DNA of 7,775 nucleotides from Acidobacteriaceae bacterium (GTDB lineage Bacteria > Acidobacteriota > Terriglobia > Terriglobales > Acidobacteriaceae). Under the pieces are notes generated by a model. The model did no database searches. It was not told the DNA's origin and saw nothing but the letters and a program-made list of their open reading frames with translations. Where the stretch lies: NCBI GenBank assembly GCA_025462785.1, contig JAOAPG010000289.1, positions 1-7,775 on the forward strand. Direction: 5' to 3'. Below, piece by piece: positions 1 through 5,200 of this stretch. Both the position numbers and the translations under genes were made by a program. Within the stretch, counting starts at the first letter, position 1. Each line of letters begins with the position of its first letter.

Positions 1-901
1 GCAGGTTGGTAACGACCAAAATCACTTGCATTCCGAGATAGGCCGAAGCGACGATGGCACCTTTTTGCGCGGCCATGGGGATTGCTGAATACACGAAATG
101 GTGAGTCCCATTCAAGGGGTAAACAAAGAAGAGCAACCAGAAGCCAACCATCGACAGGAAATGACTAAAGATGGGGCGACCGGTGGTTGCGGGAATAACG
201 TAGTAAGCGATGGCAACACCGAGTGGGGTGACGAAGAGGCCGACGGCATCGTGAATCCAGAGGCCACTAAACGCTGCGCCCCGCACACCGGGAACAAGCT
301 CGGGTACAAGATTGCCAACCGGGTAGGCAAGCATCGTGAAGATAATGCCGCCGATAATGTACCAAGCACTGACATACAGGTCGGAGACCCGAGCTTTAAG
401 GAGTGGCAGGACGAACTCGAAGACCATCAGAACGAAGGCAAGGACGACGAAAGCGTCTACGACGAGCGGGAACTCCGCCCACTCCAGTGGCTGGCTGAAA
501 CCGCGAGCAACCAGCACCCATCCAGGGAGGACCACTGCAAAATTCCAGATGAAGAAGAGTGCCCATCCAAGCTTGCGGCTCAAAACCGGACGATTTGCGA
601 GGCGCGGCACAGCATAATAAAAAAATGCTAGGAACGCATTGCCCAGCCATCCGAAGAATATGCCTTGCGTGTGGTTGTATCGAAGCCTGCCCCAGGTAAG
701 CCATCCGTGGCCTCCCAGAAATTCTGGAAAGTTGAACTTTGTGGCCACCAGAATTCCGAATAGGACCGAGATCACTAGGGTGATGAGTGACGCAAACACG
801 TGGGCACGGATCAGGTCATATTCAATTGACGGAAGCGCGCCTAAACTCTGGGTATTTGCTCGCTCACCTGGATAGGAAAAATTTTGGGCTGAAGTTGTCA
901 T
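1..901 (-). CDS. ccoN: cbb3-type cytochrome c oxidase subunit I (CcoN-like), 3' part missing
   Basis: This is the N-terminal 300 residues of a polytopic heme-copper oxidase catalytic subunit; the rest lies beyond the left edge. CcoN reduces O2 at a heme b3-CuB site and takes electrons from c-type cytochromes. Visible signatures are H77 in RLRYNHTQGIFFGW (low-spin heme b ligand), H217 in WIHDAVG (CuB ligand, matching GHNAVG in typical CcoN), and Y261-P-L-N-G-T-H267-H268. The last has the exact Tyr-x5-His-His spacing of the cbb3 cross-linked tyrosine and the remaining CuB ligands. That tyrosine argues against the related nitric oxide reductase NorB. Hydrophobic helices are evident at about 35-53, 78-98, 112-132, 146-168, 178-200, 216-237 and 252-263. 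The start is the ATG overlapping the TGA of the preceding cytochrome gene (ATGA), so translation is probably coupled; no strong Shine-Dalgarno is seen. No ccoO or ccoP lies upstream, and they could follow outside the window. The family call is firm; the exact subtype is inferred. Confidence 0.9.
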   Translation of the reverse strand, partial: MTTSAQNFSYPGERANTQSLGALPSIEYDLIRAHVFASLITLVISVLFGILVATKFNFPEFLGGHGWLTWGRLRYNHTQGIFFGWLGNAFLAFFYYAVPRLANRPVLSRKLGWALFFIWNFAVVLPGWVLVARGFSQPLEWAEFPLVVDAFVVLAFVLMVFEFVLPLLKARVSDLYVSAWYIIGGIIFTMLAYPVGNLVPELVPGVRGAAFSGLWIHDAVGLFVTPLGVAIAYYVIPATTGRPIFSHFLSMVGFWLLFFVYPLNGTHHFVYSAIPMAAQKGAIVASAYLGMQVILVVTNL

Positions 902-1401
902 TTGCCCGCACGTTCGCCAGCATTCTTGTCTCGATCGAAACTGTTCAGCATCCAACTCGCAACGGCTATCCGGTCATCAAGCGTTAGCCCGGGCTCCGAG
1001 GGGCCAGGTGCAAAATTACCCCACCCTGGCCGAGGATGTGATACTGCCGAGGCTAGTCGAGCGCTCAAATTAGGATTGCCGGCCGAGGCACGAAATTTAC
1101 GGTGATAGAAGGTCACAATTTCCTGATAACTAGGTGCACTGGAACGTGTGGCCATTTCGTGACAACCCGCGCATTGCAGCTGCGAAATTTGGAAACCACG
1201 ATCCATCAATGCACTGTTTTCTGGCGTGACCTGCGGAAGAGGAACAGCCCCGGCGGCAACCGGTTCGCGTGGAGATTCCCCAAATAGCCGGCGATGGTCG
1301 CGTGTTCCCCACCAGGCAAGCAGCGTACCGAGCAGCAGCACAGAAACGAGCAGGCGTATAGGTGGCCGCGACTGATGCTCTCGTTCGGTGTTATTCCCCA
1401 T
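898..1401 (-). CDS. membrane-anchored monoheme cytochrome c
   Basis: This 167-residue protein has a single N-terminal membrane segment at about 15-31 (hydrophobic, ending AWWG) and then a periplasmic class I cytochrome c-like domain. The heme attachment site is C77-A-G-C-H81. The C-terminal part (GWGNF, then LTLDDRIAVASWML) resembles the closing helix of small c551/c552-type cytochromes. The methionine expected just after the WG motif is absent: the segment reads GWGNFAPGPSEPG. The distal heme ligand is therefore unclear, with H122 and M151 among the possible candidates. I chose the ATG at 1401, preceded by GAAAGG with 5-nt spacing, over upstream starts lying inside the previous gene. The gene overlaps that gene by 11 nt and the oxidase gene by 4 nt, which suggests it hands electrons from the dehydrogenase cytochrome to the oxidase. 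The partnership is inferred from gene order only. Confidence 0.85.
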   Translation of the reverse strand: MGNNTEREHQSRPPIRLLVSVLLLGTLLAWWGTRDHRRLFGESPREPVAAGAVPLPQVTPENSALMDRGFQISQLQCAGCHEMATRSSAPSYQEIVTFYHRKFRASAGNPNLSARLASAVSHPRPGWGNFAPGPSEPGLTLDDRIAVASWMLNSFDRDKNAGERAGK

Positions 1402-1822
1402 ACGCGCCTTTCGGCCCTTTGCCAGTGCTGGCCTTTCCATTGATAGAAACCAGGTAGTCCGTAATTCTTGGTACCTGTTCGTCAGAAATATGTGCGCCGT
1501 AAACATCCTTCATTTTTTTAACTTCACTCAGCCACATAGCCTGTGAAAATCGCGGCTGCATAGTGATGTATCGCGGTGAATGGCAAACGACGCACGCGGT
1601 CACAAATTCATCATGTCCGGGACCCGGCGGAAACACAGGCTCGTCATGCGGCATCACGATGGTATGAACCGGGCTGTCTACGTTTGAATCAAGCATCGAT
1701 TCCATTTCCGAGTGGGCGATGCCATGATCTGCTTCCTGAGGGGTGTTTGCTGGACGTCCGCAGCCGGCAAACACTGCTGCAAGCCCCAGCGAGAGAACCA
1801 CACACTTTGTTTTTGGGGTCAT
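1391..1822 (-). CDS. lipoprotein cytochrome c, SorB-like electron acceptor of the molybdoenzyme
   Basis: This 143-residue monoheme cytochrome has a lipoprotein-type signal peptide; the lipobox FAGC puts the acylated Cys at residue 21. A low-complexity, acidic and His-containing linker (about 25-70) follows, then the heme motif C77-V-V-C-H81. After it come CHSPRYI, QPRFSQAMW, EVKKMKDVYGA and a final ITDYL helix. This order (CxxCHS, W, EVxKM, YGA, YL) is what I know from SorB-type subunits of bacterial sulfite dehydrogenases; M104 of KKM is the likely distal heme ligand. The gene starts only 3 nt after the stop of the sulfite-oxidase-family gene, the usual sorA-sorB arrangement. A lipid anchor differs from soluble SorB of Starkeya and would keep the cytochrome at a membrane surface. 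The upstream GTGGG is only a weak Shine-Dalgarno. The cytochrome call is strong; the SorB role is inferred from motifs and neighbourhood. Confidence 0.87.
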   Translation of the reverse strand: MTPKTKCVVLSLGLAAVFAGCGRPANTPQEADHGIAHSEMESMLDSNVDSPVHTIVMPHDEPVFPPGPGHDEFVTACVVCHSPRYITMQPRFSQAMWLSEVKKMKDVYGAHISDEQVPRITDYLVSINGKASTGKGPKGAYGE

Positions 1823-1825
1823 GCG

Positions 1826-3016
1826 TTAGCCCACTTTTACGCCGACTTGCTGTATTACGTTCCACATAAAGCCACTGCGGTTCCACTGTTCCTTGCTCTG
1901 AGTCTCTCCAACTGCGTTGGTCGCGCGAGCCATAAGTCGATACTGCCCGCGGTTGCTTGGCGTCCAGGACGCCCGCCACCGTCGCCACGAGTACTTTCCG
2001 ATTTCCGGATCCAGTCGGGCATCTGTCCAAGTGGTTCCCCCATCCGTCGACACCTCCACTCGTCTAATCCCATAACCGGAGTCGAAAGCAATGCCCTCAA
2101 TTTCAGTCGGCGCTCCGGAATGCAAGATTTCATCGGGCTCGGGACGAACGAATATGGAACGCACGTTAAATCGATTAATAGGAACTGTGTCTTTGGCCAA
2201 ATCCTTTGGAGATTCGGTGCCATTTGGAGCGTTGGGAATACGATAGGCCTTGTCCGTCCAGAAATTGCTGAAAGGATGAGGCAACACCGTGATGTCGCTG
2301 AGAGCTTTCATCCAATAAGTTCCATACCACCCTGGCACAATAAGGCGCAGGGGGAAGCCGTTCACCATGGGCAGGGGTTGGTCATTCATGGCGTACGCGA
2401 TCATTACCTCCCCGTCGCGTGCGTGGTCGATCGAAAGAGCCTTCACGAAGTCAGACACAGAAGGCAGTGGCGGCACATCAAGTCCATTGAAGGAGACGTC
2501 CACGGCGCCTGACTTCAATTGGGCGCGACCCAAAATCGCCTTTAGGGGAACACCAGTCCATTTGGCATTCCCGACTGCGCCATGCTTCCACTGACCGCCT
2601 GGAACGTGAGGCTCGAAAAAACTCCGAGAATTGCCGGAACATTGATTGACGGCAATGATCGAGATTGGCTCGAACTGCGTTCGAAGTTCGTCCACAGTCA
2701 GCAGCAACGGATGCCGGAGGTGGCCGCTGACATTAAGTCGAAATGTTCGGAGATCTACGGAAGTCGGGACTCCTTCGAGGTGCCACCGGACAAAGAAAGC
2801 CTCGTTCGGTGTGAGGTCCTGTCGAAAATAGTGGATCGGTGTTTCCAACTGTGGCGGTCGGTCGGTGAGAAGGATCATCTCTGTTTTTTCCGGAAATCGA
2901 ATGAGGTCAGTCGGACCTGATAGATTCCCCACCACAGAGCTGACCCGATTACAGGAAGATGTCAATGCCGCAGCACTGGCAGCCCCAATGAGTTGCAAAA
3001 ATCCGCGCCGATTCAT
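1826..3016 (-). CDS. sorA: periplasmic sulfite-oxidase-family molybdoenzyme (SorA-like sulfite dehydrogenase)
   Basis: This 396-residue molybdopterin enzyme probably oxidises sulfite to sulfate outside the cytoplasm. A twin-arginine signal (MNRRGFLQLIGAASAAAL) leads the protein; C22 after LTSS might be lipidated, but the lipobox is poor. The Mo-binding domain spans about 60-245. C126 in NQCSGNSR is the Mo-ligating cysteine, R131 follows five residues later as in SorA, and FFVRWH (R77, H79) matches the SorA active-site Arg-x-His pair. GAVGNAKWTGVPL and NGFPLRLIVPGWYGTYWMK are core family motifs, the latter carrying the candidate catalytic tyrosine (Y231 or Y234). The C-terminal Mo-co dimerisation-type beta domain (IEGIAFDSGYGIRRVEVSTD onward) separates it from MsrP/YedY. 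I chose the ATG at 3016 because it places RR at the N-terminus; an in-frame GTG at 3112 would add 32 residues. Substrate specificity is not proven by sequence. Confidence 0.9.
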   Translation of the reverse strand: MNRRGFLQLIGAASAAALTSSCNRVSSVVGNLSGPTDLIRFPEKTEMILLTDRPPQLETPIHYFRQDLTPNEAFFVRWHLEGVPTSVDLRTFRLNVSGHLRHPLLLTVDELRTQFEPISIIAVNQCSGNSRSFFEPHVPGGQWKHGAVGNAKWTGVPLKAILGRAQLKSGAVDVSFNGLDVPPLPSVSDFVKALSIDHARDGEVMIAYAMNDQPLPMVNGFPLRLIVPGWYGTYWMKALSDITVLPHPFSNFWTDKAYRIPNAPNGTESPKDLAKDTVPINRFNVRSIFVRPEPDEILHSGAPTEIEGIAFDSGYGIRRVEVSTDGGTTWTDARLDPEIGKYSWRRWRASWTPSNRGQYRLMARATNAVGETQSKEQWNRSGFMWNVIQQVGVKVG

Positions 3017-3115
3017 GAAATAACTTCTGTCCCTGCTACATTCGTAGGGTTTCGACCTATCCTGGATTTCACTAATCCCGTCATCAAAAGCACGTCCCGG
3101 AGAAGGCGACACTCT

Positions 3116-3823
3116 TCAGTTGGGTTCCATCTGAATCTGGTGTAGTTCGTAATCGACTTCAACGCGTGGTCTTCGAACAACGGTTAGACCATCGCTGCCT
3201 AACAGATAGGTGGTGCCAGTCTCCTCATCGGCGACCGAATGCTTTACTTGCTTGATCGTGGCAAGAGGAGTCGGACCCGATGGATTTGAGGTGTCTACCA
3301 CCCGATAGTCATGCGGCACCGCTATCACGCCCTTGTAATGTCGATTGACCATCACGAAGCCCGTCGCGCCCAACGGTTCCGTGTGCCCAGGTTCCTTGAG
3401 TGCATCCGCTACCTTCAGTGTTGGGTTCTTGGCGTTTCGAAGATCGAGCACTGCTAGTTGCTGATTATCGCGGAAGCGGATCAGCACAGCCTGGCTATTC
3501 ACCGGCCGCACAAAATCGAACGCTCCGTGTGCATTCAGTGCAACCGAAGGCGCTGCCTTAATCTTTGCCGGATCCGTGACATTGAAGACGGCAAGCCGTG
3601 TGCCCTGTTGCTGCTCAACGTACAGATATGTCTCGTCCCCATTTTGATACAGGAACAGTGACTGTCCTGGCGTCTGCGCCAGCTCCGGAAGATCTGCAGG
3701 CTGCTCAACGATCAGGTTCCCTGAGTGGGACTTGATCTCCGCTTGAACGGGTAGGGTCAGCAGGAGACCCGCGATCGCTGCTATTGCTGTGTTTCCAAAT
3801 CTAACTACCGTCGTCCTTTTCAT
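3116..3823 (-). CDS. secreted LVIVD/YncE-like beta-propeller protein
   Basis: This 235-residue exported protein has a Sec signal peptide (MKRTTVVRF, hydrophobic core to about 25, cleavage after VQA at 28). The mature part contains about four beta-rich repeats ending in phrases such as LAVFNVTDPAKIK (77-89), LAVLDLRNAKNPTLK (123-137), YRVVDTSNPSGPTPL (173-187) and LTVVRRPRVEVDYE. This is the spacing of LVIVD or YncE-type propeller blades. No heme motif, metal motif or catalytic signature is visible. It is short for a complete six- or seven-bladed propeller, so it may form a partial propeller or oligomerise. It appears to be the first gene of the cluster, 99 nt ahead of the molybdoenzyme, which suggests an accessory role in the same extracytoplasmic pathway; that is inference. 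The ATG at 3823 is chosen over an upstream in-frame start because it has a strong Shine-Dalgarno and begins a clean signal peptide. Confidence 0.75.
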   Translation of the reverse strand: MKRTTVVRFGNTAIAAIAGLLLTLPVQAEIKSHSGNLIVEQPADLPELAQTPGQSLFLYQNGDETYLYVEQQQGTRLAVFNVTDPAKIKAAPSVALNAHGAFDFVRPVNSQAVLIRFRDNQQLAVLDLRNAKNPTLKVADALKEPGHTEPLGATGFVMVNRHYKGVIAVPHDYRVVDTSNPSGPTPLATIKQVKHSVADEETGTTYLLGSDGLTVVRRPRVEVDYELHQIQMEPN

Positions 3824-3830
3824 TGCTACA

Positions 3831-3838
3831 TCCTCCTC
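3831..3838 (-). promoter_or_regulatory. strong Shine-Dalgarno of the cluster's first gene
   Basis: On the minus strand GAGGAGGA lies 7 nt before the ATG at 3823. It fixes the start of the propeller-like gene and is the best ribosome binding site in the cluster; the downstream genes have weak sites and rely on overlaps or near-overlaps. Confidence 0.8.
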
Positions 3839-3847
3839 ATGAGTCCG

Positions 3848-3877
3848 AGTATCGAACCGCATTGTGCAGGTGTCCAA
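3848..3877 (-). promoter_or_regulatory. possible sigma-70-type promoter of the five-gene cluster
   Basis: On the minus strand TTGGAC (3872-3877, 4 of 6 to TTGACA) and GATACT (3848-3853, 4 of 6 to TATAAT) are separated by 18 nt. Transcription would start near 3841, giving a leader of about 18 nt that just includes the Shine-Dalgarno. The matches are modest and a chance occurrence is possible; acidobacterial promoter consensus is poorly known to me. Confidence 0.3.
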
Positions 3878-3900
3878 TGAGCAATACTTATCTACAATAA

Positions 3901-3957
3901 GCTGCTATTTGTCGTCGGCAAGCCGAACGACGACCTCCGGCCCGACGGGCTGCTATT
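3901..3957. repeat. 9-nt direct repeat flanking two small hairpins
   Basis: GCTGCTATT occurs at 3901-3909 and again at 3949-3957. Between the copies are a stem GTCGTCGG/CCGACGAC-like (3911-3931, loop CAAG, one bulged A) and a 4-bp GCCC/GGGC stem (3940-3950). No run of T follows either stem, so it is not a typical intrinsic terminator. The repeat could be a footprint of a lost small element or chance. Confidence 0.4.
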
Positions 3958-4251
3958 ACTGCCTACTGTCCACTCGAAGAATCAACCAACCTGTTCACAA
4001 CCGCTCGCTGAGCCCACCTGTCCGTGAAACTCGACCGACTAGAAGCAAGCCGTCTTCCAAAGCATTTGCTTGAGGAGCAATTGCTCTACGTGAGCGATGC
4101 ATGTTAACGAGCAACCCCCGTCGTGAGATACGTGCTCTATTTGAATCAAGCTCGCCGAAGTATCCTGCCTGCATCTTCCGATCGTCGGAGAATCGATGAA
4201 CACCCCCCGCGCGAGGCTCTCCCCAAGGTGAGTTCTTTTTACGTAATAGGC

Positions 4252-4286
4252 GTCACCTATGGTGACCGCTACTCGACACGTGTCGA
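4252..4286. repeat. adjacent perfect palindromes, operator-like
   Basis: GTCACCTATGGTGAC (4252-4266; 6-bp arms, 3-nt centre) is followed after six bases by TCGACACGTGTCGA (4273-4286; a perfect 14-bp palindrome). ATAGG...CCTAT (4246-4260) overlaps the first as an alternative dyad. Such symmetric sites are typical of dimeric regulators. They lie about 430-460 nt from either flanking start codon, so the target gene is unclear. Confidence 0.4.
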
Positions 4287-4411
4287 CGGAAGGACATCGA
4301 GCTTCATTAAATTGATTGGACGACATTTCCAATCCATCGATCTGGTATGTACGTCGCTCTTTCTTGCTTGAGCCAGAAAGCACGATTGTTGACGAATTCA
4401 CGATCCATAAG

Positions 4412-4446
4412 GAAGGAACGTGACAAGTGAGAAGGAGAGTTCCTTC
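4412..4446 (+). promoter_or_regulatory. 8-bp inverted repeat with competing hairpin around a ribosome binding site
   Basis: GAAGGAAC (4412-4419) and GTTCCTTC (4439-4446) form a perfect 8-bp inverted repeat with a 19-nt loop. The loop contains a second GAAGG (4431-4435), part of the Shine-Dalgarno-like AAGGAG, which can instead pair with the same CCTTC (4442-4446) across a 6-nt loop. The ATG of a small ORF follows at 4448. The two foldings exclude each other and would respectively free or hide the ribosome binding site. No experimental support is available. Confidence 0.3.
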
Positions 4447-4447
4447 T

Positions 4448-4639
4448 ATGGAGAATAGGAAAGTCATAACAGACAATTTCCCACTAAGGCCCTTTCGATC
4501 ATCTGCATCCCCCGAACTTAGTCCTGCGGCTGAGCAATCGTTTTCGACTCAGCTCTCGATCCAAAACAGGTGGAGGCGCTTGAAGAGGAAAACGGAGGAC
4601 GGGACTTTCTGCGAATCTGCGTTGCTTTTTATAAGTTAA
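4448..4639 (+). CDS. possible small protein of 63 residues, unknown
   Basis: A short open frame begins with MENRKVITDNF and ends at a TAA at 4637-4639. It is preceded by AAGGAG (4432-4437) with a 10-nt spacer. The protein is Ser-rich in the middle and has a basic stretch NRWRRLKRK near residues 40-48. No signal peptide, membrane segment or known domain is visible. An in-frame GTG at 4427 would add 7 residues. It could equally be a chance frame in intergenic DNA; the start context and the hairpin around it are the only arguments for it. Confidence 0.2.
   Translation: MENRKVITDNFPLRPFRSSASPELSPAAEQSFSTQLSIQNRWRRLKRKTEDGTFCESALLFIS
4630..4635 (+). promoter_or_regulatory. possible -10 element for the gene at 4700
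   Basis: TATAAG matches the TATAAT consensus at 5 of 6 positions and would give a 5' leader of roughly 58 nt before the ATG at 4700. The -35 region, 17 nt upstream (TTCTGC), is poor. The leader would contain a 5-bp hairpin, CCGAG-TAA-CTCGG, at 4656-4668. This is a weak call. Confidence 0.25.
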
Positions 4640-4699
4640 TGATTCGGAGTCTATACCGAGTAACTCGGCAACTACCGCCTGTATCTCTACAATGCGACC

Positions 4700-5185
4700 A
4701 TGCGAATGTTGCAGAACATTTCTGGGAAACTCTTACTTACTATTTTGGCAGTAATGTATATGCCTTCGGCTTCCGCACAGTTAGCGGCATTACACACCAC
4801 GCCCTCGCGGCTAGTCTCGAACGAGGAGCCCGTAGCACCTTCAGCGCTACTGGAGCCCTCTGCTCCTCAGGCTCACCGCTTTTGGGACCGTGCAAATATT
4901 CTTCTTTTTTCGGGAGTCGCTGTTTCCCGTGCGATGGATTACGCATCGACAAAAAACATGTTGTCGCGGGGGCGGCAAGAAATTTTGATCCCGGACGATG
5001 TCGTATACAGCACCGCTGGATTCCCCGCTCTCGAAGCCGCGGCTACGGGAACATCGATTGGGGTCTCTTACCTGCTGCATCGAACTGGCCATCACTCGCT
5101 TGAGCGCTGGTTGTCTATCGGACACATCGGGGTCACTGACTTCGGCGTCGCGCGAAATTATTCCCTCAAGTCGCGCCGCCGCTAA
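4700..5185 (+). CDS. small exported membrane-associated protein of unknown function, acidobacterial type
   Basis: This 161-residue protein has a Sec signal peptide (KLLLTILAVMYMPSASA, cleavage near residue 26) and a variable Pro/Ala/Ser-rich segment to about 58. The conserved-looking core starts at FWDRANILLFSGVAVSRAMD (61-80) and includes RGRQEIL, AGFPALEAAATGTSIGVSYL (106-125), HRTGHHSLERW (127-137) and IGHIGVTDFGVARNY (140-154). The core has two or three amphipathic or membrane-prone helices. I recognise this core as recurring in acidobacterial genomes without an assigned function; that is memory, not a search. The His cluster H127/H131/H132 and H142, with D80 and D148, could be functional, but this is a guess. 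The start is supported by the signal peptide; there is no clear Shine-Dalgarno, and the ATG at 4706 is an alternative. It converges on the next gene with only 15 nt between the stop codons and no terminator hairpin in the gap. Confidence 0.78.
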   Translation: MRMLQNISGKLLLTILAVMYMPSASAQLAALHTTPSRLVSNEEPVAPSALLEPSAPQAHRFWDRANILLFSGVAVSRAMDYASTKNMLSRGRQEILIPDDVVYSTAGFPALEAAATGTSIGVSYLLHRTGHHSLERWLSIGHIGVTDFGVARNYSLKSRRR

Positions 5186-5200
5186 ACCCACTCCTTCAAC

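Larger units (their letters stand above)
3824..4699. other. long intergenic region, rich in short dyads, no convincing long gene
   Basis: This 876-nt stretch separates the minus-strand respiratory cluster from the plus-strand gene at 4700. Open frames exist on both strands (for example 4039-4476 minus and 4123-4371 plus), but their translations show no recognisable domain and none has a convincing start context. Short perfect inverted repeats are numerous: 3911-3931 (one bulge), 4075-4086, 4177-4189, 4252-4266, 4273-4286, 4314-4334, 4412-4446 and 4656-4668. It may hold regulatory sites, an unrecognised small RNA or a decayed gene. Confidence 0.6.

Noticed and set aside
98..631. 177-codon open frame on the plus strand
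   Set aside because: It is antisense to the CcoN-like gene and mirrors its membrane-helix codons; the translation is hydrophilic and low in recognisable structure.
1..901. Assignment of the oxidase subunit as nitric oxide reductase NorB
   Set aside because: Y261 six residues before the His-His pair is the cbb3 cross-link tyrosine, which NorB lacks.
1712..2512. 266-codon open frame on the plus strand
   Set aside because: It lies antisense to the sulfite-oxidase-family gene, whose protein has clear catalytic motifs; the antisense translation has no recognisable domain and is a codon-bias shadow.
1826..3016. Assignment of the molybdoenzyme as MsrP (YedY) methionine sulfoxide reductase
   Set aside because: The C-terminal Mo-co dimerisation-type domain and the adjacent SorB-like cytochrome fit sulfite dehydrogenase; no MsrQ-like membrane heme protein is adjacent.
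3016..3112. N-terminal extension of the molybdoenzyme from an in-frame GTG at 3112
   Set aside because: It would bury the twin-arginine signal 34 residues inside the protein; the ATG at 3016 gives a standard Tat signal.
3911..3950. Hairpins as an intrinsic terminator
   Set aside because: Neither stem is followed by a T run on either strand, and they lie upstream of both flanking genes rather than after a gene.
4039..4476. 145-codon open frame on the minus strand in the intergenic region
   Set aside because: No domain, signal peptide or convincing ribosome binding site; the codon choice looks unselected. A fast-evolving or decayed gene cannot be fully excluded.
4534..4650. Plus-strand frame reading LDPKQVEALEEENGGRDFL, faintly like an Hpt phosphotransfer domain
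   Set aside because: The frame is open only after a TGA at 4531, lacks the phosphorylated His motif, and the similarity is confined to a short acidic helix. It could be a pseudogene remnant but the evidence is too thin.
4570..5103. 177-codon plus-strand frame overlapping the gene at 4700
   Set aside because: It overlaps the gene at 4700 in another frame; that gene has a signal peptide and a recognisable core, this one does not.
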